Positions 19,831 to 28,651 of a DNA stretch of 64,000 bases are shown here, one piece after another. The stretch's first letter is position 1; the number at the start of each line of letters is the position of its first letter. Made by a program: the position numbers and the translations under genes. The notes under the pieces are model-generated. The model was not told the DNA's origin and searched no databases. It worked only from the letters and a program-made list of their open reading frames with translations. The stretch is from Chloroflexota bacterium (lineage in GTDB: Bacteria; Chloroflexota; UBA6077; FW602-bin22): the NCBI GenBank assembly GCA_004297775.1, contig SCUE01000007.1, positions 248,001-312,000 on the forward strand, written 5' to 3'.

Positions 19831-21351
19831 TTAGTCGCGGAGCACGTACAGCGGCGCAACCAACTGATCGATCGGCGCATAGTCATCGGTCAATCGAACG
19901 GCGTCGGGATCGCCCGCGGCCCGTTCGATCTCCTCAACGCGTGCCGATCCAAACCGGGCTCCGGGTATTTCCGGAATCGTCTCCACGCGATCGAAAGGGC
20001 CGAAATCGATCGGACGCCCGCTCCCGACGATGACGAGAGTCTCGATGCGCGTCGATTCCGGGGGGCCCCACCGTAGAGCGTACGTGTACGGAAACACTGT
20101 GGCGATGGTGGCGACGAACGAGCGCGCGATCGCGCCGTGGCGGCGCGGTTGATCGATCACATTCGACACGTACATCGCATTCGGCGCCATGCGAGCTTTG
20201 AGGACGCGAAGGAACTCGATTGTCGTCAGGTGCCATGGCATGGCCAGGTCATTGAACGCGTCCGCGTACACGATGTCGAATGCGTCAACTCCCGTCCAAT
20301 CCGAGAGGACCGCGCGCGCATCGCCATGCCGCGTGATGATTCGCGTGTCTCGGCGAAGGCCAAAGCGTCGGTGACTGATCTCCGTCAGCACCGGATCGAT
20401 TTCGATGGCATAGACGATCGCGGACGGATAGACGTCCTCGATGTACCGCGGGAAACCGTAAGCGCCCGCGCCGACGACCAGCGCCCGGAAATTCGGGTTA
20501 TCGCGAGCGACGACCGCGGTGAGATCTCCGTATGCGCGCAGGTAGCTGAAGCTAAGGCGCTTCGGGTCGAAGAGCGAGATACGGCTGTGGCTGAGGTGAT
20601 CGAGCCACAGCGTCAACGTCGGGCCCGCGCCAGCATCGACATCCTGCTCGTCGATGCGAACGCAGTAGTACGCGGTTTCATAGTCGCAGGGCGTCCGACG
20701 AATCGCATCGACCGCACTTACACCGCCGACGACGGCGCAAGCCGCGATCGCCGCGACCAGACGCCGCGAGCCGGCCGTGAATGCTCCGGCCACCGCGACC
20801 GCGAGCGCGATCGCGGCGCCGACTGCGACAGTTTCCCGCGCGCCGATTGTCGGTACGAGCCAGAATCCGGACACGAACGTGCCCGCGAGTCCGCCCATCG
20901 TCGAAGCGGCGTAGATCGCGCCAATCGATATGCCGACGCCGTCGGCTGTCCGCACCGTCGCCGCGGCGGCGAGCGGAATGACGGCGCCGAGCACGATCGA
21001 CGCCGGAAGCAATGCCACCGCGTCGACGGTGAAGAGACGCGCCAGGATCGGCGTATCTCGCCACCAACCCATCTCGGTGACGTGATCGGCGACCGCAACC
21101 GAGACGCACATGAGGCACGCGCCCAGAGCGAGAGATCCGGACAGGCCGAAAACAGGCGACATGCCTCGTGGCAGCGTGCCACCGACCCACGCGCCGATTG
21201 CCAGTCCTGAGAGGACGAGCCCAAGCGTCGCGGTCCAGGTGTAGAGCGAGGCGCCGAGCGCTGGCGCCAGAATCCTGGGCGCCGCGACTTCGAGCGACAG
21301 CAGCGCGAAACTGGCGATCGCGGTATGTGCGAGCACGAGAAAACGGCTCAT
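19831..21351 (-). CDS. Fused membrane/spermidine synthase-like protein
   Basis: 506 aa from the ATG at 21351. The N-terminal half has about seven or eight hydrophobic helices (MFS-like, beginning A-H-T-A-I-A-S-F-A-L-L-S-L-E); the C-terminal half is a Rossmann methyltransferase/spermidine synthase fold with L-V-V-G-A-G-A-Y-G-F-P and an acidic end to the next strand (Y-A-I-E-I-D-P), then D-I-V-Y-A-D-A-F-N. Such fusions are widespread but uncharacterised; polyamine synthesis at the membrane is not proven. No strong ribosome binding site was seen. Confidence 0.82.
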   Translation of the reverse strand: MSRFLVLAHTAIASFALLSLEVAAPRILAPALGASLYTWTATLGLVLSGLAIGAWVGGTLPRGMSPVFGLSGSLALGACLMCVSVAVADHVTEMGWWRDTPILARLFTVDAVALLPASIVLGAVIPLAAAATVRTADGVGISIGAIYAASTMGGLAGTFVSGFWLVPTIGARETVAVGAAIALAVAVAGAFTAGSRRLVAAIAACAVVGGVSAVDAIRRTPCDYETAYYCVRIDEQDVDAGAGPTLTLWLDHLSHSRISLFDPKRLSFSYLRAYGDLTAVVARDNPNFRALVVGAGAYGFPRYIEDVYPSAIVYAIEIDPVLTEISHRRFGLRRDTRIITRHGDARAVLSDWTGVDAFDIVYADAFNDLAMPWHLTTIEFLRVLKARMAPNAMYVSNVIDQPRRHGAIARSFVATIATVFPYTYALRWGPPESTRIETLVIVGSGRPIDFGPFDRVETIPEIPGARFGSARVEEIERAAGDPDAVRLTDDYAPIDQLVAPLYVLRD

Positions 21352-21408
21352 TGCGCGGCGCCGCCCGAACCAATCTTGTAGTCGGCGGCAACAATCAGGC
21401 GATTCAAC

Positions 21409-21438
21409 GTGACACGCTCCACGCAAAGCGCGTATGAT
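21409..21438 (+). promoter_or_regulatory. Sigma-70-type promoter of the sugar-binding protein operon
   Basis: GTGACA (-35, 21409-21414), 18-bp spacer, TATGAT (-10, 21433-21438), each 5 of 6 to consensus. The leader to GTG 21474 is about 28 nt and holds AGGAGG. It lies in the divergent gap with the fused spermidine synthase gene. Confidence 0.6.
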
Positions 21439-21473
21439 GCGCAAACCACAAATGCTCAGGAGGAATTGAGCGC

Positions 21474-23018
21474 GTGTTTGACCTTAGCAAGCTCATCAGC
21501 CGTCGAGCCGTGTTGTCCGGCTCCCTAGTGGCGGTCGGCGCTGTCGCGGCCGCGTGTGCCGCACCTGCCCCGACCGCGACGCCGGTGCCGGCAAAACCGG
21601 CCGAGGCGCCAAAACCAGCGGCACCGGCCGCCGCCGCCCCGGCGCCAGCGCCGACCAAGCCAGCCGAGGCCCCGAAGCCAGCGGCGCCGGCCGCCCCGGC
21701 GCCCGCGCCCACCAAGCCAGCCGCGGCACCGGCCGCCGCCGCGCCGGCGGCCGCCAAGCCCGCGATCGAGCTTCGTATTCACGACTGGGAGCAGGATCCG
21801 GAGGACAAGTTCTTTGGTCCCGTGTTCAAGAAGTTCGAAGAAGAGCATCCCGGTGTGAAAGTCAAGCGCGAGTGGTTCCCGCGCGGCGACATGCACACCA
21901 AGCAGCTCGCCCTCGCCGCGACGAACACGCTCGGTGATACCGTCCGCATCAACGTCGCCGTTCTGACCAAGGAACTCGTCAACAAGAACGTCCTGGCGTC
22001 GGTGACCCCCTTCATCAACAAGGACACGAAGTGGAACCAGAACGACCAGAAGCAGTTCTGGCCTGGCAACATCGCCAACTACATGATGAAGGGTGAGCAG
22101 TGGGGCTACCCGGTCGTCGGTCATCCCGGCTGCGTTCAATACTTCGTGAACCTCGATCACGCCGAGAAGCAGGGTGTCAAACTGCCGACGGCTGACGGCA
22201 AGTGGACAATCGACGAGGCGGTCGCCGCCTCCCAGAAACTCCAAGTGTCGTCCGGCGGTCGCGTCACTGTGTACGGCGTTCAGCCGTGCCTCGGCGGCGA
22301 GGGCGCGGTCGGTATGATGCGAATGTTTGGTGGAGACTACTACAACGAGGAAGGCACCAAGGCCCTCGTTAGTACGCCCGAGTCGATCAAGGGCATCGAG
22401 TGGATCGCCGATCTGTTTCAGAAGCACAAGGTTGCGATCCCGCTTGAGGCCAAAGCTGATGCTCAGCAGGTCTTTCCCGGAGGAACCGTCGCGATGACGG
22501 TGTTGACATCGTTCGCGGCTGGCGGCGCATTTCCCCGCACGGTCGGGCCGTCGGCTGGCGGCGGGAAGTTCAAGTGGGCTGTTCTGCCTCCTCCCGTTGG
22601 ACCGTCCGGCAAAAGGGAAACGCAGGTTTCGTCCGATGGCTACGGTCTATCCAAGCAGTCCAAGAACCCGGACGTTGCCTGGGACATGGTTAAGCTCTAC
22701 GTTGGTCGAGAGCTTGGCTTCAATCGGTTCAAGCTCGCCCTCGGAAGCCCGGGTAGCCGGTACGACATCTGGGGCTCCCCGGAATTCAAGAAGGAGTTCC
22801 CGACACTTGGTGGATTGATCTGGGACACGCTCGTCGATCCGGCGAAGAACCCGCCACTTCGACCGTGGAACCATCCGGCGAATGGGCGCTACTTCGAGAC
22901 CGATACCGCGATCAACAACATCCTGCAGAGCGTCTGGATCGGCACCAAGAAGCCGGCTGAGGCGGCGGCCGAGGCTCAGAAGGCCGCGCAGGAAATCATG
23001 GACAAGCCCGGAGCGTAG
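21474..23018 (+). CDS. Sugar ABC transporter substrate-binding lipoprotein
   Basis: 514 aa, family 1 (CUT1) extracellular binding protein. S-R-R-A-V-L followed by a hydrophobic run and lipobox ending A-A-A-C (Cys28): lipid-anchored outside the membrane, with a Tat-like twin Arg. Residues 29-95 form a Pro/Ala/Lys linker of tandem repeats typical of Chloroflexota. The binding domain starts near I-E-L-R-I-H-D-W (98). GTG 21474 has AGGAGG 8 nt upstream. Two permease genes follow; the ATPase is not here. Confidence 0.92.
   Translation: MFDLSKLISRRAVLSGSLVAVGAVAAACAAPAPTATPVPAKPAEAPKPAAPAAAAPAPAPTKPAEAPKPAAPAAPAPAPTKPAAAPAAAAPAAAKPAIELRIHDWEQDPEDKFFGPVFKKFEEEHPGVKVKREWFPRGDMHTKQLALAATNTLGDTVRINVAVLTKELVNKNVLASVTPFINKDTKWNQNDQKQFWPGNIANYMMKGEQWGYPVVGHPGCVQYFVNLDHAEKQGVKLPTADGKWTIDEAVAASQKLQVSSGGRVTVYGVQPCLGGEGAVGMMRMFGGDYYNEEGTKALVSTPESIKGIEWIADLFQKHKVAIPLEAKADAQQVFPGGTVAMTVLTSFAAGGAFPRTVGPSAGGGKFKWAVLPPPVGPSGKRETQVSSDGYGLSKQSKNPDVAWDMVKLYVGRELGFNRFKLALGSPGSRYDIWGSPEFKKEFPTLGGLIWDTLVDPAKNPPLRPWNHPANGRYFETDTAINNILQSVWIGTKKPAEAAAEAQKAAQEIMDKPGA
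21594..21755 (+). repeat. Tandem repeat coding the Pro/Ala linker of the binding protein
   Basis: Three units of 14-21 codons, starting K-P-A-E-A-P-K-P-A-A-P-A-A (residues 41-61 and 62-80) and K-P-A-A-A-P-A (81-94). DNA identity between the first two units is high. It makes a flexible spacer between membrane anchor and binding domain, and copy number could vary between strains. Confidence 0.8.
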
Positions 23019-23042
23019 CTAAGCGCGGGCCTGTCGAGCGCA

Positions 23043-23079
23043 GATCGAACGCCGGAGCCACAAGTCCCGGCGTTCGATC
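23043..23079 (+). promoter_or_regulatory. Strong intercistronic stem-loop between binding protein and permeases
   Basis: GATCGAACGCCGG (23043-23055) pairs perfectly with CCGGCGTTCGATC (23067-23079), 13 bp with an 11-nt loop. No T-run follows. Such hairpins after a binding-protein gene usually protect the upstream mRNA from 3' decay or partly terminate, giving much more binding protein than permease. Confidence 0.7.
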
Positions 23080-23104
23080 CATTATCAGGGTTTGAGGTTT
23101 GTCG

Positions 23105-24070
23105 ATGGGTGGGACCTCCGGTATTGTCACCATGGCATCAAGTCGAGCGAAGGGCTCCAGCCTCGCCCGGCAGGACGCGATCGTGGCGTACGTGTTCCTG
23201 GCGCCGTGGATCATCGGGTTCGCCGTTTTCGTCGCCGGACCAATGATCGCGGCGATCTACCTCAGCCTGAACTCTTACAGCATCACCAAACCGCCGGTGT
23301 TCATCGGCATCGACAATTTCACGCGCATGTTCACCGTCGACCCATTGTTCTGGCCGTCACTCGGTCGCACGGCGATTTGGGCGGGTTCGTATGTCCCGCT
23401 GGCGATCATCGGCTCACTCATGACGGCCGTCCTGCTCAATCAAGGAATGAAGGGGACGACCATCTACCGGACGATCTTCTTCCTGCCGCACCTGACCCCG
23501 ATCGTCGCCAGTATCTTCATCTGGACGTGGCTGCTGCACCCGAGGTTCGGATTCGTCAACGAGATGATCTGGCAGGTCACGTACAACCTGACCGGCACGG
23601 GAGTCGAGGGGCCGGGTTGGTTCGGTAGCACCGACTGGGCTATCCCCTCGCTGATCCTGGTGGCGTTGTGGGGCGCGATCGGCGGCAATGGAATGCTCAT
23701 CTTCCTGGCCGGCCTCCAGGGCGTTTCCAAGGAACTCTATGAAGTCGCCGAGATTGATGGCGCCAACATTATCCAAAGATTCTGGAATATCACCTTGCCG
23801 ATGATTTCGCCGACGCTATTGTTCAACTTGGTGCTCGGTCTCATCGGCGCCTTGCAGTCGTTCGCAAACGCCTTCATCGCGACCGAAGGCGGTCCGGCCT
23901 ACGCGACGTGGTTCTTCGCGCTCCACATCTACGCCAACGCATTCTCATACGGCGAGTACGGCTACGCCAGCGCACTGGCGCTGTTCTTCTTCTTGATTGT
24001 TGTCGGCCTCACCTATGCGAATTTCCGGTTCTCGACCCGCTGGGTTCATTACGGCGGGGAGGTCAACTGA
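23105..24070 (+). CDS. Sugar ABC transporter permease (MalF/UgpA type)
   Basis: 321 aa, inner-membrane permease. Six main hydrophobic segments starting A-Y-V-F-L-A-P-W-I-I-G; EAA loop E-V-A-E-I-D-G-A-N-I. ATG 23105 is chosen (GAGG 7 nt upstream); ATG 23132 is another option. Works with 24072-24968 and the lipoprotein at 21474. Close in sequence to the orphan permease at 11454. Confidence 0.92.
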   Translation: MGGTSGIVTMASSRAKGSSLARQDAIVAYVFLAPWIIGFAVFVAGPMIAAIYLSLNSYSITKPPVFIGIDNFTRMFTVDPLFWPSLGRTAIWAGSYVPLAIIGSLMTAVLLNQGMKGTTIYRTIFFLPHLTPIVASIFIWTWLLHPRFGFVNEMIWQVTYNLTGTGVEGPGWFGSTDWAIPSLILVALWGAIGGNGMLIFLAGLQGVSKELYEVAEIDGANIIQRFWNITLPMISPTLLFNLVLGLIGALQSFANAFIATEGGPAYATWFFALHIYANAFSYGEYGYASALALFFFLIVVGLTYANFRFSTRWVHYGGEVN

Positions 24071-24071
24071 C

Positions 24072-24968
24072 GTGAGCGCCTCCTTCGCGGAGAACCGCCT
24101 CGGGACGATTCGGAATCGCCACGCCTGGTACAATTGGTTCGCGTCGCGGGCCGGGCTCCACACGATCGCCATCTTGCTGTCAATAACTCTCATGATCCCC
24201 TTCGGCTGGACCTTGATCAGTTCGCTCAAGCCGGTTGAGGAAATTCGGCTGCTGCCACCCCAGTTATGGCCTTCCGAACTGAAGTGGAGCAACTACCCGG
24301 CCGTCTTCAACGTCAAGTTGTTCCCATTCTGGGTGCGCAACACGACGATCGTCGCCGTGCTGGCGACGATCGGAACCGTGTTCACGGCGATGTTCGCCGG
24401 CTATGCGTTCGCGCGCTTCCGGTTCCCGGGCCGCGCACCAATGTTCGCCCTGACCCTGAGCACGATGATGCTCCCCGACGCGGTGACTCTGATTCCTCGC
24501 TACCTTCTGTACTACCAGTTGGGGTGGCTCGATACCTTCTACCCATTGATCGTGCCGTTCTTCTTCGGCGGCGGTGCCTTCTACATCTTCCTCTTCCGGC
24601 AATTCTTCATGACAATTCCGCTCGACATGGATGAAGCGGCGAAGATCGACGGCGCGAACCAGTTGCAGATTCTCCTGTTCGTCGTGTTGCCGCTCGCATT
24701 GCCCGTCCTGGCGACGGTCGGCATCATCGCGTTCATCGCTCACTACGACTCCTTCATTTTCCCGTTGATCATCCTGAATACGCGCGAATTGTTCACGCTC
24801 GCCATCGGCATTCGGTTCTTCTCAATTCTGCCCACTCAGGACGCCGCGCCACAGGATCACATTCTTCTCGCAATGTCGGTGATGATGACCACGCCGATGA
24901 TCGTCCTCTTCTTCCTCGGCCAGCGTTACTTCGTCCGAGGCGTCGTCATGTCGGGAATCAAGGGGTAA
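24072..24968 (+). CDS. Sugar ABC transporter permease (MalG/UgpE type)
   Basis: 298 aa from GTG 24072, one base after the previous stop. Multi-helix membrane protein with EAA loop D-E-A-A-K-I-D-G-A-N and C-terminal Q-R-Y-F-V-R-G-V-V-M-S-G-I-K-G, nearly the same ending as the orphan permease at 12403, so the two cassettes are paralogous. An open frame upstream is inside the preceding gene and was not used. Confidence 0.92.
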   Translation: MSASFAENRLGTIRNRHAWYNWFASRAGLHTIAILLSITLMIPFGWTLISSLKPVEEIRLLPPQLWPSELKWSNYPAVFNVKLFPFWVRNTTIVAVLATIGTVFTAMFAGYAFARFRFPGRAPMFALTLSTMMLPDAVTLIPRYLLYYQLGWLDTFYPLIVPFFFGGGAFYIFLFRQFFMTIPLDMDEAAKIDGANQLQILLFVVLPLALPVLATVGIIAFIAHYDSFIFPLIILNTRELFTLAIGIRFFSILPTQDAAPQDHILLAMSVMMTTPMIVLFFLGQRYFVRGVVMSGIKG

Positions 24969-24974
24969 TAACGA

Positions 24975-25886
24975 ATGAAGCTCGCGATTGGCACCGGCGT
25001 CGCGTTTCGCGATCACATGGCGGACCTGTATACGAATCCGGCCGCCGCGGTTTCACGCCTGAAGTGGTGGCAATCGAAGGGCGTCGAGGGCGTCGTCTTC
25101 TACGATGCGTTGCCGGACTTCTATCGAACGCCGGTCGCCCAATTCCGGAACGTCAAGAAGGTTCTGGACGACCTCGGCATCCCGGTCGCCGCGTTCAACA
25201 CACTCCGCAAGAGCGTGTTTATGCCCGAGCTCGCGGCACAGGAAGAGAAGCGGCTCTACCACTGCCTCGAAGTCTGCGACATCCTTCGTCCGGCGATCGT
25301 CGACGTAAACGTGAACGTGCCAATCCCCGACGGAATGGATCCGATGGCCTTCGCCGCCCGCCCGATCTATCGCGGCGCGTTCGCCAGCGCGGAATCGATC
25401 GCGCGCGCGGCCGCGATCCTGAAGCCGTTCACGCAGGCATGCGGCAAGATCGGCGCTGAACTGAGCATCGAGCTCCACGACGACGGTATCCACGACACGG
25501 CCGACGGTTGCCTACGGTTGATTGCCGCGATCGACGAGCCGAATGTCGGCGCGAACCCCGACGTCGGCAACTGGTATCGCGTGCCCTATCAGCACCCCGA
25601 CTCGTGGCGCGACCAGATCGTGAAACTCGCGCCGAAGACGAACTACTGGGAAGTCAAGAACTACAAGCGCTTCCTGGCCCCGAGCGACAACCGCGCCTAT
25701 AGCTGGAACGTCGGTCTCGACGAGGGCGACATCGATTTTCGCGATGCCGCCGTCATCATCTGGCGGGCCGGTTTCCGCGGCTGGGTGTGCTCCGAGGGTG
25801 GGAACGGCGACATCATCTGGTCGAACGTTCGCTACCTCGAGTACATGCGCTGGATCCTGAAGGAGTGGATTCCGGCCTTCGGGTAA
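24975..25886 (+). CDS. Sugar phosphate isomerase/epimerase-like TIM barrel
   Basis: 303 aa, xylose-isomerase-like/AP-endonuclease-2 superfamily. Metal-site residues appear in S-I-E-L-H-D-D (Glu, His), G-A-N-P-D-V-G-N-W, and near the end C-S-E-G-G-N-G-D. It starts 6 bp after the permease stop with AAGGGG upstream, so it belongs to the transport operon and probably isomerises or epimerises the imported sugar or cyclitol. Substrate unknown. Confidence 0.82.
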   Translation: MKLAIGTGVAFRDHMADLYTNPAAAVSRLKWWQSKGVEGVVFYDALPDFYRTPVAQFRNVKKVLDDLGIPVAAFNTLRKSVFMPELAAQEEKRLYHCLEVCDILRPAIVDVNVNVPIPDGMDPMAFAARPIYRGAFASAESIARAAAILKPFTQACGKIGAELSIELHDDGIHDTADGCLRLIAAIDEPNVGANPDVGNWYRVPYQHPDSWRDQIVKLAPKTNYWEVKNYKRFLAPSDNRAYSWNVGLDEGDIDFRDAAVIIWRAGFRGWVCSEGGNGDIIWSNVRYLEYMRWILKEWIPAFG

Positions 25887-25905
25887 GCCTTGGCGAAACA
25901 ATTCG

Positions 25906-26373
25906 CTACGCCGAGACAGCTCCGGCCATCGCGACCCTGAACTCATCCGGTAGACGTATCGGCCGTCCGCGCACGACATCGACGAACGCGATCGTTTGGA
26001 TGGAGTGCGCATAGACCCGTCCGCCATCGCCGACGAACTCCGACTCGATCAAGGCCGATGCGCGCGCCCTGGACGTAGCCCAGACCTTCCCCTCGACCAC
26101 GTCGCCAAATCGAAGCGGCACGCGGTAGTCGATCTCGATGCGAACGAGCACCGGCGATATCCCACGGGCGATGCAATCCTCGAAGGACAGCCAGCGCGCC
26201 ATCCAGAGCGTCCGCAAATCTTCCAACCACCGGATGTACACCGCGTTATTGACGATGCCCGCCACGTCGATGTCATATCCGGCCACGCGAAACCGGGTCA
26301 CGAGCGCGGCGTGATCGGCGCCATCCCGGCCGCGACGGCTCTCCCAGCGCGTGCCGGCCCAGTCGATCGGCAT
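25906..26373 (-). CDS. Acyl-CoA thioesterase, 4HBT/hot-dog fold (YbgC/FadM-like)
   Basis: 155 aa. Hot-dog fold with V-A-G-Y-D-I-D-V-A-G-I-V-N-N-A-V-Y-I-R-W; the YbgC-type D-x-x-G-x-V-N-x-x-x-Y motif carries the active-site Asp. Likely hydrolyses small acyl-CoA or hydroxybenzoyl-CoA thioesters. The ATG shares one base with the stop of the hisC-like gene (TAATG), so it is translationally coupled, and it converges on the isomerase gene with a 19-bp gap. Confidence 0.82.
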   Translation of the reverse strand: MPIDWAGTRWESRRGRDGADHAALVTRFRVAGYDIDVAGIVNNAVYIRWLEDLRTLWMARWLSFEDCIARGISPVLVRIEIDYRVPLRFGDVVEGKVWATSRARASALIESEFVGDGGRVYAHSIQTIAFVDVVRGRPIRLPDEFRVAMAGAVSA

Positions 26374-27473
26374 TACGCGATCGTGGCGAGCGCGGCGACG
26401 AACCGATCGTTCTCTTCGGGCAGACGCGTCGTCACCCGGAGGCATCCTGCCAGACCCGGCTTCGAACTCACATCGCGCGGCACGAGGCCGTGGCGGAGCA
26501 GCGCTGCGACGGCCGCCCCTGGGTCGCGGAAGCGAGCAAGCAGGAAGTTGGTGGCACTCGGATAGACCCGTTCCGTGCGAACTCGAAGCAGATCGGCGAA
26601 CCGGACCTTCTCCGCCAGGATCGCGGCCACGCGCGCTCGCATCGTCGCCTGGTCGCGCAGCGCGGCCGCCGCCAGAGTCACCGACATGGTCCCGACGCTG
26701 TTCGGCGGCCGAACGCGATTCAGAACGCCGGCCATCTCGCTCGACACCAATGCGTAGCCAACGCGCAAACCCGCCATCGAGAACGCCTTCGACAATGTTC
26801 GGACGGCGACGACGTGCGGAAAGCGGGCGATCTCGGTTGCGACCGTCGAACCACAGAACTCGAAGTACGCCTCGTCGACGATGACAGGACAGGACACGCT
26901 CTTGGCGATCCGAACGAGATCCTCCGCCGCAATCAGATTGCCGGTCGGATTGTTCGGATTGCAGAGGAGGACCAGGTCGGCGTTTCCAGCCGCGCGAATG
27001 ATCCCATCGATATCCCGTGAGAGATCCGGACCGTCGTCGATCGCGACGAGCGTGCCGCCGTACATTTCGGTCAGCACGCCGTACATGGTGTAGCTGGGTC
27101 GCGATGTGACGACCCTTCGTCCGGCCTCGACAAACGACTTGACGATCATGTCGATGATTTCGTCGGCCCCGCAGCCGACGATGATCTGCCCGGCGGGGAA
27201 TCCCGTGTAGCCGACGAGTTCGTCGACCACGGCCTGGTACGACGTGTCCGGATATTCGTTGAGCGGCATGTGCTCGGCGAAGCCGACCAGACTGGCGGCT
27301 ACGTTCGTCGGCGCGAAGGGAGACGTATTGGTATCGAAGCGCACGATGCGATCGAGCGGGACGCCGTAGGTACTCGCTACCTGCGCCGACGACATCTCCC
27401 AGGCGTATGGCTCGAGGTTGGCGACCGCGCCGCGCACGTGACGCAGCCAGGATCGCGCGTCGGTCGCTGGCAC
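26373..27473 (-). CDS. hisC: Histidinol-phosphate aminotransferase-like enzyme
   Basis: 366 aa, fold-type I aminotransferase. N-P-N-N-P-T-G at 172-178, D200-x-A-Y, Lys229 in T-L-S-K-A-F-S, and the arginine of M-A-G-L-R-V-G-Y. The layout is that of HisC, which converts imidazole-acetol phosphate and glutamate to histidinol phosphate; related enzymes act on aromatic amino acids or threonine phosphate (CobD). No other his genes are here, so the substrate is uncertain. GTG start; 8 bp after the Fe-ADH-like gene. Confidence 0.8.
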   Translation of the reverse strand: MPATDARSWLRHVRGAVANLEPYAWEMSSAQVASTYGVPLDRIVRFDTNTSPFAPTNVAASLVGFAEHMPLNEYPDTSYQAVVDELVGYTGFPAGQIIVGCGADEIIDMIVKSFVEAGRRVVTSRPSYTMYGVLTEMYGGTLVAIDDGPDLSRDIDGIIRAAGNADLVLLCNPNNPTGNLIAAEDLVRIAKSVSCPVIVDEAYFEFCGSTVATEIARFPHVVAVRTLSKAFSMAGLRVGYALVSSEMAGVLNRVRPPNSVGTMSVTLAAAALRDQATMRARVAAILAEKVRFADLLRVRTERVYPSATNFLLARFRDPGAAVAALLRHGLVPRDVSSKPGLAGCLRVTTRLPEENDRFVAALATIA

Positions 27474-27481
27474 GGCGCCTG

Positions 27482-28609
27482 TTATAGCGCTTGTCGCGCG
27501 AGCGCCAACAGCCTCTCGCCGTCGACTGCCTGAACGCCGTCGCTGGCGAGCATCGCCAAAGCGTCGCTGACCGCGCTTGAACGCTCGGACTCGCGCGCCG
27601 AAGGCGGGCGTTGTTCGCCCACCGGCACCAAGAGAGCGAGCGTCGCCGTGATTATGTCAAATACGTCGCCGGCAAGTGAACTCCGGTGACGCTCGCGCCG
27701 ATCGTCGGCAATCGCCGCCGCGAGGTCGGAGATCGCGCCGGGATCGCCAGCTCGCCAGCGCGGGATCTGGTATCGCGCGATCTTGGCTCGCATCGCACCG
27801 GGGTGTACCTTCGACCGCGGCGCGACGACCGCCGCAAGCGCACCCGGGGGACTGAGGCGACTGCCGGACAATCCAGCCACGGCAAGCAGGTTCGCGGTCA
27901 TCAGTGCCGCGCGAGCCTCCCCGTTGGAGCGATCGTCAACCACATTCTGGGCGTGGCGCGTAACCAGACCGATCGCCGCGCGCAGAAGGGGGCGCGCGTA
28001 GGGCGGTGTCCCGGGATGAAACAACCCGTCGAGCGCCTCGCAGAGAAGCCACGCCGCCGCTGGCCCGACCGCGTGGGTTCCGCCGATCGCGAGGACATCC
28101 GGATCGAATACCAGAAGATCCGGCCGGCGGCCGCGCCGAATCGTCAGATGGCGCGCCGCGGAAGACTCCTTCACCCACACCCGGTCGGTCGCCTCGACGC
28201 CGGTTCCAGCCGTGGTCGGGGCGGCGATGAAAAGGCCGGCTGCGCCATCATCGTCTCGTGAAACCCCGGCCGCCAGTCGGCCACGATCCGTGACCGCGCC
28301 GCCGCCGATGGCGAGAATCGTGTCGTAGTCTCCGTCACGCCGCATGCGACGGAGGTCGTCAAGGTCGTTCGGCGTCGCGAGTCCCGGGTGGCACGTTTCG
28401 ATGTGCGCAATTAGGCCGGCGGCCGACAGCGTGTCGCGCATTGGCGCCGAAAGCGCGGCACTGACACCACCATCGAGCAGGACGAGAACCCGCCACCCAC
28501 CCCGTTCAGCGATGGCTGTGCCGAGCCGACCAACGGCGCCCGGTGCGAAGAGAAAGCCTTCGCTCGGCAGGCGAAGCTCGAAAGCAGTGCTCGCGTCGAA
28601 GGGAGTCAT
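27482..28609 (-). CDS. Iron-alcohol-dehydrogenase-family protein with altered metal site
   Basis: 375 aa, dehydroquinate synthase/Fe-ADH fold. Nucleotide-binding L-A-I-G-G-G-A-V-T-D and A-A-P-T-T-A-G-T-G are clear. Usual Fe-ADH metal ligands (D-A-L-x-H and later H-x-H-G-type His) are not obvious: the aligned stretch reads L-C-E-A-L-D-G-L-F-H. The protein may use another ligand set, be a glycerol-1-phosphate-DH relative, or be inactive. Between moaA and the hisC-like gene on the same strand. Confidence 0.7.
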   Translation of the reverse strand: MTPFDASTAFELRLPSEGFLFAPGAVGRLGTAIAERGGWRVLVLLDGGVSAALSAPMRDTLSAAGLIAHIETCHPGLATPNDLDDLRRMRRDGDYDTILAIGGGAVTDRGRLAAGVSRDDDGAAGLFIAAPTTAGTGVEATDRVWVKESSAARHLTIRRGRRPDLLVFDPDVLAIGGTHAVGPAAAWLLCEALDGLFHPGTPPYARPLLRAAIGLVTRHAQNVVDDRSNGEARAALMTANLLAVAGLSGSRLSPPGALAAVVAPRSKVHPGAMRAKIARYQIPRWRAGDPGAISDLAAAIADDRRERHRSSLAGDVFDIITATLALLVPVGEQRPPSARESERSSAVSDALAMLASDGVQAVDGERLLALARQAL

Positions 28610-28651
28610 CAGAGATATCGGTCGATCATCGTCGATCGATCCGTCGCCCGA

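Noticed and set aside
21594-21755. CRISPR-like or other regulatory repeat
   Set aside because: The repeats are in-frame codons of a Pro/Ala linker and have no spacer structure.
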